Assembly (NCBI GenBank): GCA_963771905.1
Contig: CAVYVI010000013.1
Coordinates: forward strand, 34,771-98,770
Reading direction: 5' to 3'
From: Palsa-147 sp963771905
GTDB taxonomy: Bacteria > Acidobacteriota > Terriglobia > Acidiferrales > UBA7541
DNA: 64,000 nucleotides
Below, one piece after another: positions 45,130 to 53,974 of the stretch. Position numbers and translations under genes: made by a program. Under the pieces are notes generated by a model that worked only from the letters and a program-made list of their open reading frames with translations, was not told where the DNA came from and ran no database searches. The stretch's first letter is position 1, and every line of letters starts with the position of its first letter.

Positions 45130-46536
45130 ATGAGAATGAGAACAATAAATGGCTTGAGTAAGTCACTGCTGATTGCCTCGCTGTCAGCCATTCTGTTTGG
45201 GTGCAGTGGCATCCCCCGCGCTTCGACTATTACTTCCTTCACAATCAGTGGGACCGTAACCGGCCTCACCGGCACTGGGCTTGTATTGCAGGATAACGGT
45301 GGCGACAACCTTTCGATCGCCATGAATGGCGCGTTCACCTTTGCGACATCCTTGGCGAGCGGGCAGGCTTACAGTGTCTCCGTTCTCACACAACCGGCAA
45401 ATCCCGCTCAAAATTGTACGGTCACCAACGGCACCGGCACAGCCTCCGCCAACGTCACCAGCGTCCAAGTAGCGTGCGCCGCTGGAACTTCGTCTGGAAC
45501 CGTCACCATCGGCGGAACGGTCGTCAGCCTCAGCGGTTCCGGGCTGGTTCTGCAGGATAACGGTGGCGACAACCTGACGATCACCATGAATGGCGCCTTC
45601 ACATTTCCGACGCCTCTTGCAACCGGAAGCGCGTATACCGTGACCGTTCTGACGCAGCCGTTGAACCCTACACAAATCTGCACCGTTGCGAACGGCACGG
45701 GCACTGCCACCGCTAACGTTGGCAATATTATCGTCACATGTTCGGCCCCAGTTACGGTTGGGGGCTCGGTCTCTGGACTCGATGGCACCGGACTCGTTCT
45801 TCAAGATAACGGCGGATCGAACCTCTCCATTACCATGAACGGGGCGTTCACGTTTGCTACTCCCGTTTCGAGCGGCGGCACATACGACGTGACCGTTCTC
45901 ACGCAGCCCTCAAATCCGTCACAGACTTGCACGGTAACGAACGGAAGCGGGACTGCCACCGGCAACGTCACAAACGTTCAAGTCATTTGCCCTGCGGTGT
46001 TTGAGTCCATCGGAGGACAAGTAGTTGGTCTCTATGTTCCAACCGGCGGAAACGCCGACGGAGTATTGCAGGACAACGGTGGCGACAATCTGGCCTTCAG
46101 CGGAAATGGCCCGTTCACCTTTGCCACACCGATCGCTTTCGGCAGCACGTACGACGTCTCTATCTTTGTGGCTCCGCAGACCCAACCTCAGGGTTCGCGT
46201 CTGTATTTCTATCAAGGGACGGCCACTGCGGATGTCACTACCGTCGACGTGGATTTTGGGGACAACGATTGGACCTGGATGGACGGTCCGAACACGTCGA
46301 ATCATACTGGAGCAAACAACCCTCCGTCCACACTGCCTCCAACATCCATCGTCACCAGTACGCCTGGAGGAGTGCGATACCCCGCAACATGGACGGACTC
46401 GAATGGCAATTTGTGGATGTTCGGCGGCTATGGCTACAGCAGCGATCCGACGGTTTCGATTTCGCCAACAAGCGTATTTCCAGGAGCTTTGGGAGTTTTC
46501 CGGCACCGGAACCGCAAATTACGAGGGCTCCTATAA
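45130..46536 (+). CDS. Repeat lipoprotein with kelch region, N-terminal part of a frameshifted gene
   Basis: 468 residues. Signal and lipobox: LIASLSAILFGCSG (Cys25), so it is probably anchored in the outer membrane. Four tandem copies of an about 82-94-residue beta domain follow (from about 45238, 45505, 45751 and 46002). Each carries GLxGTGLVLQDNGGDNLxIxMNGAFTFATP and ends VLTQPxNPxQxCTV; the last copy is degenerate. Then the kelch region begins (WTWMDGPNTSNHTG, LWMFGGYGYSS). After ISPTSVF the frame breaks near 46480: in the +1 frame the next codons read QELWEFSGTG, the expected kelch continuation. The last roughly 18 residues in this frame are therefore spurious. The remainder of the gene is annotated at 46481-47569. 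Confidence 0.8.
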   Translation: MRMRTINGLSKSLLIASLSAILFGCSGIPRASTITSFTISGTVTGLTGTGLVLQDNGGDNLSIAMNGAFTFATSLASGQAYSVSVLTQPANPAQNCTVTNGTGTASANVTSVQVACAAGTSSGTVTIGGTVVSLSGSGLVLQDNGGDNLTITMNGAFTFPTPLATGSAYTVTVLTQPLNPTQICTVANGTGTATANVGNIIVTCSAPVTVGGSVSGLDGTGLVLQDNGGSNLSITMNGAFTFATPVSSGGTYDVTVLTQPSNPSQTCTVTNGSGTATGNVTNVQVICPAVFESIGGQVVGLYVPTGGNADGVLQDNGGDNLAFSGNGPFTFATPIAFGSTYDVSIFVAPQTQPQGSRLYFYQGTATADVTTVDVDFGDNDWTWMDGPNTSNHTGANNPPSTLPPTSIVTSTPGGVRYPATWTDSNGNLWMFGGYGYSSDPTVSISPTSVFPGALGVFRHRNRKLRGLL

Positions 46537-47569
46537 CAATTACTGGTCGCGAATTGAGCTGAGCGCACTGGTCCCCGCGCGCTGGGGTGCTGTCACATGG
46601 ACCACCGGGACGGATCTTTGCCTCTTTGGTGGTCAGGATAGCTCTACAGAGTTTCTAAATGACCTTTGGTGCTACGACACTTCTGGCCCATCGTGGACTG
46701 AAATATCGCCGGGAACGAGTCAAATTGGAATCTATGGCACGAAGGGTTCCGCATCAGCCGGCAATATTCCCGGCGGACGCTGGGGTGCCACTGCGAGGCT
46801 CGATTCTCTCGGCAACCTGTGGCTATTCGGCGGTTACGGTTACGACTCGAACGGTACGCTCGGCCTCCTCAACGACCTGTGGGAGTACAGCGGCGGCGAA
46901 TGGACCTGGGTGAGCGGCTCTAATGTCGTGAATCCAGATGGCGTCTACGGCACCAAGGGCACAGCCTCCGCAACGAATGTTCCTGGCGGCCGACAAGCGT
47001 CGTCTTCATGGATCGACAACTCCGGCAATTTCTGGCTCTTCGGAGGGTACAACCTGTCTGGTTCCGGGCAGCCTTCCGCGTTCAACGACCTTTGGGAGTT
47101 TAGTTCGAATGAGTGGACGTGGGTCGCCGGGGCGGACAGTGTGAATCAAACCGCGACGTACGGTACCCAGGGAGTTGCGGCTGCAAGCAACGTTCCTGGC
47201 GCGCGATGGAACTCGGCAGCTTGGAGCGACATCGATGTCTCGGGTAATACGCGGCTGTGGCTCTTTGGCGGTCAAGGTTACGACGCGACGGCGAACGGTT
47301 CACTGGGCGACCTCTGGGTCTTTACTGGGGGCCAATGGACTTGGACCAAGGGTCCCAGCTCCGTCGATCAGGCGGGCATCTACGGATTATCACCGACGCC
47401 GGTAACTTGGCCCTACGTGGGTAACTATCCCGGATCTCGTTGGGGCAGCGGCTACTGGATCGACGGGTCCGGCCAACTATGGGTATTCGGTGGTCAAGGT
47501 TACGACTCGACTGGCACATCCGGCAACGGTTTGCTGAATGACTTGTGGCGCTATTTGCCTTATCCCTGA
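46481..47569 (+). pseudogene. Kelch-repeat continuation of the lipoprotein at 45130 (shifted frame)
   Basis: This stretch reads QELWEFSGTGTANYEG and continues without a stop for about 360 residues, in frame +1 relative to the gene at 45130. At least five kelch/galactose-oxidase-like blades are seen, each with LWLFGG-x(10-15)-LNDLWEY...WTWVxG. It has no own start or ribosome site, so it is the second half of one gene. One extra C in GTATTTCCAGG (about 46480) would explain the break. It could be sequence error or a true mutation. Confidence 0.75.
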
Positions 47570-47657
47570 TCCATTGATCGATGAGGCTTGTCGTCACTTC
47601 AAACCGGGCCGCGCGAACCTTCGTCTTGCGTCGGTGCCGCGTTGAAAGGGGAACGTA

Positions 47658-48217
47658 ATGGGCAGGTTTAGTGTCTTGGGAGCGTTGCTTCTTCTGTGTG
47701 CGACGAGTGGACTGGCGCAAGACGTCAAAGTGCGTCCGGTCGACTCCCGCCGTAGAAACCCGGCGCCGGCGTGACTTTCGACAGTTTTAATGAAGTCCCG
47801 TCCACGACCACGAACAATTTTGGCGTCAACGCGTCCGTGGTGGCCTACCATGATTGGCTTGGCAGCGAAGGCCAGGTATCGGATACTTTCGGGTCCCAGG
47901 GCGGACAATCATCGCAGCTCCTGTTCGCGGGTGCCGGAATTCGGGTTCGCTGGCCGACGTCCCGCTCGATTCAGCCTTGGGCTCACGGCGTCGTGGGGTA
48001 TTCGCGCTTCTCACCGAACGCCGTTGTCGGAAACCACTCGTCGGTTGGCGACAAAGCGGGAGGCGGGGTTGACATCATTCCGCACCACGGTCGACTCAAA
48101 TTTCGAGTTTCCGCCGACGTGTTCAATACCAATTTCTTCCACACGCATCAAGTAAGCCCCGAAGTCTCGGTCGGCGTCGTTCTTTCCCTCGATCGACGGG
48201 GGCCGATGGGGCACTGA
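47658..48217 (+). pseudogene. Outer-membrane beta-barrel protein, frameshifted
   Basis: A signal peptide starts at ATG 47658 (FSVLGALLLLCATSGLAQD) but its frame ends at a TGA near 47772. The mature barrel is in another frame from about 47756: KPGAGVTFDSFNEV, then NNFGVNASVVAYHDWLGSEGQVSDTFGS, GAGIRVRWPTSRSIQPWAHGVVGYSRFS and FRVSADVFNTNFFHTHQVSPEVSVGVVLSL. This is the acidobacterial OmpA-barrel-like family that begins with a 'GYSY..' strand after the signal peptide; the first strand appears shortened as well. An alternative GTG start at 47771 would give a protein without a signal peptide. It lies 88 bp after the kelch gene. Confidence 0.65.
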
Positions 48218-48936
48218 GCACCTCCGCGATGCCGGACGAGTGCAGCGGATGAGCGTCAGGACGCCGTGGGCGATCCTCGTCCCCGATAAGACCCTCCGGC
48301 AATCCCGGTAATTCGGCTCACCAATTCGGCTTTGCGTAAAGTCAACGTTCGGCTCTCTCCCGAATGTTCTGGCATTCTCAGAATATCGGTGAAACAAGAA
48401 TTCGCGAATCGAACCAGCCCTTCATGTCCACTGAAAACTGATCATTCCCTTCTGCAGAATCGCATGCTAGCTTGGAAAGAGAGGCTGCGACTGGGCCAAT
48501 GCTGAATACGATGACCAACACGCAAAGCGGCCCAGAAACGAGGCGCCCTGGGCTCTTGCCCACTGGGGACACGCGCCCGTTTCGTCCGGAGTCGCGCCTC
48601 GCGCGGTTAATTCGATTCGCCAACGACTCAACCGCGCCGCCGAGTCTGACCACGGCCCCAGAAAGACGGCTCTGCACGCGTCCTAACCGGGACTCGCTAC
48701 GATTAGAAATCGGCGTAACCCGAAGAAAACAAACGATCGAGCTCATTTCTTATCGGGACAAAAACACAACCTCGCCCGGCACGTTCAACGCCGCGGCAAT
48801 CCACCGCAACAACCCTCAATCCTGCGAGTCACGCCGTACCATTAGAAACCAGCCCAACTCGAAGAAAACAAAACACGGAGACCCTTTCTACGAGTCACAA
48901 CAACAATGGAATATCCTTCGGTTCTTGGGAGCAGAA
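48218..48936. other. Long region upstream of the DPP IV gene with a diverged direct repeat
   Basis: About 720 bases. The DPP IV frame is open back to 48472, but those codons lack coding character and the signal peptide starts at 48937. A 32-base direct repeat, 27 of 32 identical (48702-48733 and 48841-48872, both ending CGAAGAAAACAAA), is present 139 bp apart. No gene was recognised. Confidence 0.45.
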
Positions 48937-51168
48937 ATGAAATCGGGCAGGCGCATCGGCATTCTGGGCGCAGCGGCGCTTCTAATAATTCTTGCGGCGC
49001 TTCCCGCATCTTCCGCGGCGCAAACCGCGCCGGCATCAAAATCGCTCACCGTCGAGCGAATCTTCAGCGAGCCGAACTTGAGCGGCGAGTTGACCCGCGG
49101 CCTCGTCTGGAGCCCGGACAGCAAGCAGCTCGGCTACTTCGCAACGTCCGGTTCCGGCAAGGACGCGAAAACGGAACTCTGGGTGATGGATGCCGCGACC
49201 GACGCGCGCCGCCTTCTGATCTCCGCGGACAAACTCGAATTGATGCTGCCTCCGCCGCCGGTTCACGCAACGCAGGCCACCGGGGCCGCTCGCCGTCCTC
49301 CCTCGCAGTATCAATGGGCGCCGGATGGCGAAGCTCTTCTCTTCATCGGCGACACTTCGCTCACTTGGTTCGATTTAAAAACGCAGAAGCCGCGGACGCT
49401 CGTCTCTGGCAAGGACGCTATCGCCGACTCCAAGATTTCTCCGGACGGCCGCTGGGTCAGCTTCGTGCGAGATCACAATCTCTGGCTCGTCGACGTCGCG
49501 AACGCCGCACTGCGCCCGCTGACGAAAGGCGGGACGGAAGATGTCCGAGAGGGCGAGCTCGACTGGGTTTATCCGGAGGAACTTCAGCTCGACTCGGCGT
49601 ATTGGTGGTCGCCGGATTCGTCCGCGATTGCATATCTCGAAATGGACGAACGGCCCGTCACAAAATATCCGATTCGCGATTCGTTGACGGACCCAACTGA
49701 AATCGACTGGGAGCGGTATCCGCAGGCGGGCAGCGCCAATCCAATCGTCCACGTTTACGTTACGCCGGTCGCCGGCGGCGAATCGCGATTGATGGACACC
49801 GGCGAAGATACCGACATCTATATTCCGCGCGTCAACTGGCTTCCCGACAGCAAGCAGCTCGCGATTCAGCGCCTCAATCGCGCACAGACCGTCCTCGAAC
49901 TCCTGATCGCCGACATCGGGACGGGCCGCACGCGGACTGCATTGACCGAAAAAGATGCGTACTGGATCAACGTCCGCGACGATTTGCATTTCTTTCACGA
50001 CGGCCGGCGATTTCTCTGGTCGAGCGAGCGCAGCGGTTATCGCCATCTCTATCTTTACAACGTGGACGGCACGCAGATCGCGCAGTTGACCCACGGCGAT
50101 TGGGAAGTTTCGCGTGTCGTGAGCGTCGACGAAGCAAGATCGCTCGTTTACTTTACAGCCACGAAAAAAACGCCGCTCGAGAGGCAACTCTATCGCGTCG
50201 CACTCGACGGTTCCGGGCTGATGCAAATCACGCAGCAAGCCGGAACCCATATGGTGAATTTTGCGCCGGACAGCGGCGCCTTCGTCGATATGTTTTCGAA
50301 CGCCACCACGCCGCCGCGCCAGGATCTCGTCCGCGCTGATGGAACCGAAATCGCAGCGATCAACGAAAACAAAGTCGACGAACTTGCGAGCTATCCCGTT
50401 TCGCCGGTTGAATTCCTGACCGTCAAAGCGCACGACGGCGTTTCGCTGAATGCGATGATGATCAAGCCCGTCGGCTTCGATGCGACGCGCAAATATCCGG
50501 TGATTGTCTACACCTATGGCGGCCCCAGCGCTCAGGTGGTCGTGAACGCCTGGCAAGGATTTGTTTATCTCTGGCACGAAATGTTGGCCGAGAAAGGCTT
50601 CTTGATTTTCGCCGTCGATAATCGCGGCTCGACCGGCCGCGGGCATGTGTTCGAGGAACCCATTCACAATCACCTCGGCGCGCTGGAACTTTCCGACCAG
50701 CGCGATGGCGTCGCCTACCTTCGCACGCTTCCGTATGTGGATGGCTCGCGCATCGGCATCTGGGGCATAAGTTACGGCGGCTACATGACTTTGAACGCGA
50801 TGTTTGAGACGTCCGATGATTTCAAGGCGGGTTTCGCGGGCTCGCCCGTGACGGACTGGCGCCTCTACGACACGATTTACACCGAGAGATACATGGGATT
50901 GCCGCAAACACACGCAGCCGAATACAAGGCATCGTCTCCGGTGACAACAGCGCCGGAACTTCGCGGTAAATTGCTGGTCTCCGTGGGAACAGGCGATGAC
51001 AACGTCCATTTCGAAAACACGCTTGAGATGTTGAATGAGCTGATCGACGCGCAGAAATACGCTGAGGTCGCCATATTCCCGGGACGCGGCCACGGCATCT
51101 CGGATCCGGACGGACGAATCGTTCTGTTCCGGCGCGTCACGGATTTTTTCATGCAGAATCTCCAATAA
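48937..51168 (+). CDS. Dipeptidyl peptidase IV-type serine peptidase (S9B)
   Basis: 743 residues from ATG 48937 with a signal peptide (IGILGAAALLIILAALPASSAAQ) and a GGAG site. The N-terminal beta propeller (about 40-460) includes DWVYPEEL, the equivalent of the Glu-Glu motif that holds the substrate N-terminus, slightly changed (PEE for EEE). The C-terminal alpha/beta hydrolase domain has the nucleophile in GIWGISYGGYMT (Ser612), the acid in GTGDDNVHFEN (Asp687/688) and the base in GRGHGI (His719). It releases X-Pro or X-Ala dipeptides from peptides outside the cytoplasm. It stands 162 bp before a TonB-dependent receptor and may process peptides together with it. Confidence 0.94.
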   Translation: MKSGRRIGILGAAALLIILAALPASSAAQTAPASKSLTVERIFSEPNLSGELTRGLVWSPDSKQLGYFATSGSGKDAKTELWVMDAATDARRLLISADKLELMLPPPPVHATQATGAARRPPSQYQWAPDGEALLFIGDTSLTWFDLKTQKPRTLVSGKDAIADSKISPDGRWVSFVRDHNLWLVDVANAALRPLTKGGTEDVREGELDWVYPEELQLDSAYWWSPDSSAIAYLEMDERPVTKYPIRDSLTDPTEIDWERYPQAGSANPIVHVYVTPVAGGESRLMDTGEDTDIYIPRVNWLPDSKQLAIQRLNRAQTVLELLIADIGTGRTRTALTEKDAYWINVRDDLHFFHDGRRFLWSSERSGYRHLYLYNVDGTQIAQLTHGDWEVSRVVSVDEARSLVYFTATKKTPLERQLYRVALDGSGLMQITQQAGTHMVNFAPDSGAFVDMFSNATTPPRQDLVRADGTEIAAINENKVDELASYPVSPVEFLTVKAHDGVSLNAMMIKPVGFDATRKYPVIVYTYGGPSAQVVVNAWQGFVYLWHEMLAEKGFLIFAVDNRGSTGRGHVFEEPIHNHLGALELSDQRDGVAYLRTLPYVDGSRIGIWGISYGGYMTLNAMFETSDDFKAGFAGSPVTDWRLYDTIYTERYMGLPQTHAAEYKASSPVTTAPELRGKLLVSVGTGDDNVHFENTLEMLNELIDAQKYAEVAIFPGRGHGISDPDGRIVLFRRVTDFFMQNLQ

Positions 51169-51330
51169 CAGTTGCAAGGCTTTTTGTAAGGAGGGCGGCA
51201 GCGTCGCCGTGACTGATTGGCACACGAGCTGAGGGAGCGCGCGCGAAACTGTTATTCTTATTCAGCCCTGCGAAAATGCCTCCCAGGCCGCCCGCGCAGG
51301 AACACGAATTCATCGAGGCAATTCGCGCCG

Positions 51331-53643
51331 ATGGCAAAGAGATTCATGATTCTATTTTTTCTGGCGGCTCCGCTCTTCGCGCAGAGCAACACGGGAGAAC
51401 TTCGCCTGATGGTGACCGATGCAGCCGGCCTCGGCGTTCGCTGCACAATTCACCTAATCAGTGAAGCCAATGAATATCGCGGGACGCTCGTTACCGATGA
51501 TTCCGGAAAGATCACGGCGAAACGCCTTCCGTTCGGCGTTTACAAAATCGACGTCGAACAAGCGGGCTTCGCGCCATTCTCGGATTCCATCGATGTTCAC
51601 TCCGCGGTTCCGGCCGATTACCACGTTCATCTATCTGTCGCGGAAATCACAACGTCGGTGGTCGTCAACGATCAGCAGACGCTCATCGACCCCGATCAAG
51701 CCGGCTCGATCAATCGAATCGGTTCGGAAGCGATCGAGGATCGAACGAGTTCCCTGCCTGGGCGTTCTCTCCAGGATTTGGTGAATTCGCAACCGGGCTG
51801 GCTCTACGAAGGAAACGCCGTTCTTCATCCGCGCGGCTCGGAATATCAGACGCAGTTCGTTGTCGACGGCATTCCGCTCACGGACAATCGCTCACCCAGC
51901 TTCGGACCGGAAATTGAAGCGGATGATGTCGAGACCGTGGGCATTTATACCGCCGGAATTCCCGCTGAATATGGCCGGAAAATGGGTGGCGTGGTCGAAA
52001 TCGATACGGTCAGAGAAGCGCAAGAAGGTTTGCATGGCCAGGCCGTTCTCTCCGGCGGCAGCTTTGATACGACGGGCGCGTTCGCTCAAGTGCAATATGC
52101 GTGGGGCAAAAATGTGTTCGGAGTTAGCGCCGACGGCGACGCGACGGACCATTATCTCAATCCTGTGGTCCCGGAAAACTATACGAACACCGGAACAAGC
52201 GGTGATTTCTCGGTCAACTACGAACGGGATTTCACGCCAAACGATCGCGTGAGCATGGTGGTCCGCCACGAACTCTCGCGATTTCAGATTCCGAACGAGC
52301 AGGTGCAAGAAACCGCGAATCAGCTTCAAAATGCCGACAATTTCGAAACGATGGGCCTGATTTCCTACCAGCACATTTTTTCGCCGAATGTCGTGGGCGA
52401 TCTCCGCGGAATGGTGCGGGACGATTCGAATGATCTTTGGTCGAACCAATTCTCGACGCCCATCATCGCGTTCCAGCACAACAGTTTTCGCGAGGGATAT
52501 TTCAAGGGCACGCTCTCGGTTCATCATGGCAGGCAGGAATGGAAAGCCGGCGTCGAGTCGGACGCCACTTACTTGCGTGAAAATTTCAACGACGTCATTA
52601 CCGACTTTTCGCAATTCGATCCCGGCACACCAGCCACTTTCAATTTCCTCGGCAACCGGCCGGACCTCGAACAATCGGCGTTCGTTCAGGACTTGATTCG
52701 TCTCGGCAGTTGGACGGTGAGCGCGGGGCTGCGCTGGGATCACTACCAACTTCTGGTCAATCAGAATGCGGTGAGTCCGCGCCTCGCGGTGGCGCGCTAC
52801 ATAAAATCGGCAGACCTCGTGCTTCATGCGTCCTACGATCGCGCTTTCCAGACGCCGTCCTCCGAAAATATTTTGCTGTCCAGCTCACCCGCGGTCATCT
52901 CGCTCGATCCCAGCGTCCTGCGGCTTCCGGTCGAGCCATCACACGGCAACTATTATGAAGTTGGCCTCGAAAAAGGATTCTTCGGACAGCTCAAACTCGA
53001 CGTCAATGTTTTCGACCGCCGGGTAAACAACTATGCCGACGACGACCAATTGCTCAATACCGCCGTCAGTTTTCCAATCGCGTTTGCGAAGGCCTATATT
53101 TACGGAGCCGAAGGCAAGATCGAAATTCCGCACTGGTGGCGCGTGTCCGGTTACGTCAGCTACTCCTACATCGTCGGCTCGGCGTATTTCCCCGTCACGG
53201 GCGGCCTCTTCCTGGGACAGGATGCGGTTAGCGCCACGACGACAACGAGCGGGAGGTTCTGGGATTCACAGGACCAGCGCAACACGGTTCGGACGCGCTT
53301 TCGCTATCAACTGATCAAAAGGGCGTGGCTGGCGTTTGGCAGTGAATACGGAAGCGGCTTGCCCGTGGACTTCGACGGCACCGAAGCGCAGGCGCTCCAG
53401 CAATACGGTCAGGCCGTGGTGGATCGCGTGAATTTCGAGCGCGGGCGCGTCCGGCCGTCGCTTTCATTCGACGCTTCGGCCGGCGTGGACCTGTGGAAGA
53501 ACGATCGTGTGACGACGCGGCTGCAAGTGGATGGCGAGGACCTGAATAACCGGCTCAACGTGATCGACTTTGCCGGATTGTTTTCGGGCAACGCCATCGG
53601 GCCGTCCCGCAGTTACTTCGCGCGATTCGTCGCCCAGTTCTAG
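51331..53643 (+). CDS. TonB-dependent receptor with carboxypeptidase-regulatory domain
   Basis: 770 residues from ATG 51331 (MAKRFMILFFLAAPLFAQSN, a signal peptide). An N-terminal CarboxypepD_reg-like domain (TGELRLMVTDAAGLGVRCTIHLISE) is followed by a plug (DRTSSLPGRSLQDLVNSQPGWLYEG; FVVDGIPLTDNRSPSFGPEIEADDVETVGIYTAGIPAEYGRKMGGVVEI). The barrel ends GNAIGPSRSYFARFVAQF with an aromatic terminus. It is shorter and different from the Oar-like protein at 38427. It imports an unknown ligand with TonB energy and is probably linked to the upstream peptidase. Confidence 0.92.
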   Translation: MAKRFMILFFLAAPLFAQSNTGELRLMVTDAAGLGVRCTIHLISEANEYRGTLVTDDSGKITAKRLPFGVYKIDVEQAGFAPFSDSIDVHSAVPADYHVHLSVAEITTSVVVNDQQTLIDPDQAGSINRIGSEAIEDRTSSLPGRSLQDLVNSQPGWLYEGNAVLHPRGSEYQTQFVVDGIPLTDNRSPSFGPEIEADDVETVGIYTAGIPAEYGRKMGGVVEIDTVREAQEGLHGQAVLSGGSFDTTGAFAQVQYAWGKNVFGVSADGDATDHYLNPVVPENYTNTGTSGDFSVNYERDFTPNDRVSMVVRHELSRFQIPNEQVQETANQLQNADNFETMGLISYQHIFSPNVVGDLRGMVRDDSNDLWSNQFSTPIIAFQHNSFREGYFKGTLSVHHGRQEWKAGVESDATYLRENFNDVITDFSQFDPGTPATFNFLGNRPDLEQSAFVQDLIRLGSWTVSAGLRWDHYQLLVNQNAVSPRLAVARYIKSADLVLHASYDRAFQTPSSENILLSSSPAVISLDPSVLRLPVEPSHGNYYEVGLEKGFFGQLKLDVNVFDRRVNNYADDDQLLNTAVSFPIAFAKAYIYGAEGKIEIPHWWRVSGYVSYSYIVGSAYFPVTGGLFLGQDAVSATTTTSGRFWDSQDQRNTVRTRFRYQLIKRAWLAFGSEYGSGLPVDFDGTEAQALQQYGQAVVDRVNFERGRVRPSLSFDASAGVDLWKNDRVTTRLQVDGEDLNNRLNVIDFAGLFSGNAIGPSRSYFARFVAQF

Positions 53644-53974
53644 CGCTGGCTCGAGCGGCCAGTCGCAGTCCCCGCGCCAACCGAGAAGGTCAATCATCTT
53701 TTCATACTAGGCGATGCAGCGCGGATGAGCCTTGGACGCATCCTACATCGGCAATGCGACGCATACTGTCGACTTGGGAACGCCACCAGGCGAGATACGA
53801 CCTGCGTGTTATAATTTCAGTCAAGCGTGCTCTGGACCGCATCCCTGCCCTTGCGAATCCATGCTGGAAAGCCGAACGAGTTTGTCCAGGGCGAGAATCC
53901 TGACTGGGGCGAGTCAGACAGCAGTGGGGTCAAGCACTTCGCGAGGCGCGAAAAACTTAAAATAGGCAGGGGTC
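53644..53974. other. Region before the sedolisin gene
   Basis: About 330 bases with no believable gene. The right side contains a strong extended -10 promoter (53807-53815). No terminator hairpin with a T-run was recognised after the receptor gene. Confidence 0.4.
53807..53815 (+). promoter_or_regulatory. Extended -10 promoter TGTTATAAT
   Basis: A perfect TATAAT (53810-53815) is preceded by TGT, the extended -10 element (TGn). The -35 position 17 bp upstream (CAGGCG) does not match the consensus, which is common for extended -10 promoters. It lies about 160 bp before the sedolisin ATG at 53975. Confidence 0.45.

Noticed and set aside
48472..48936. N-terminal extension of the DPP IV reading frame by 155 residues
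   Set aside because: Low-complexity, Arg/Thr-rich codons without domain; the signal peptide and ribosome site mark the start at 48937.
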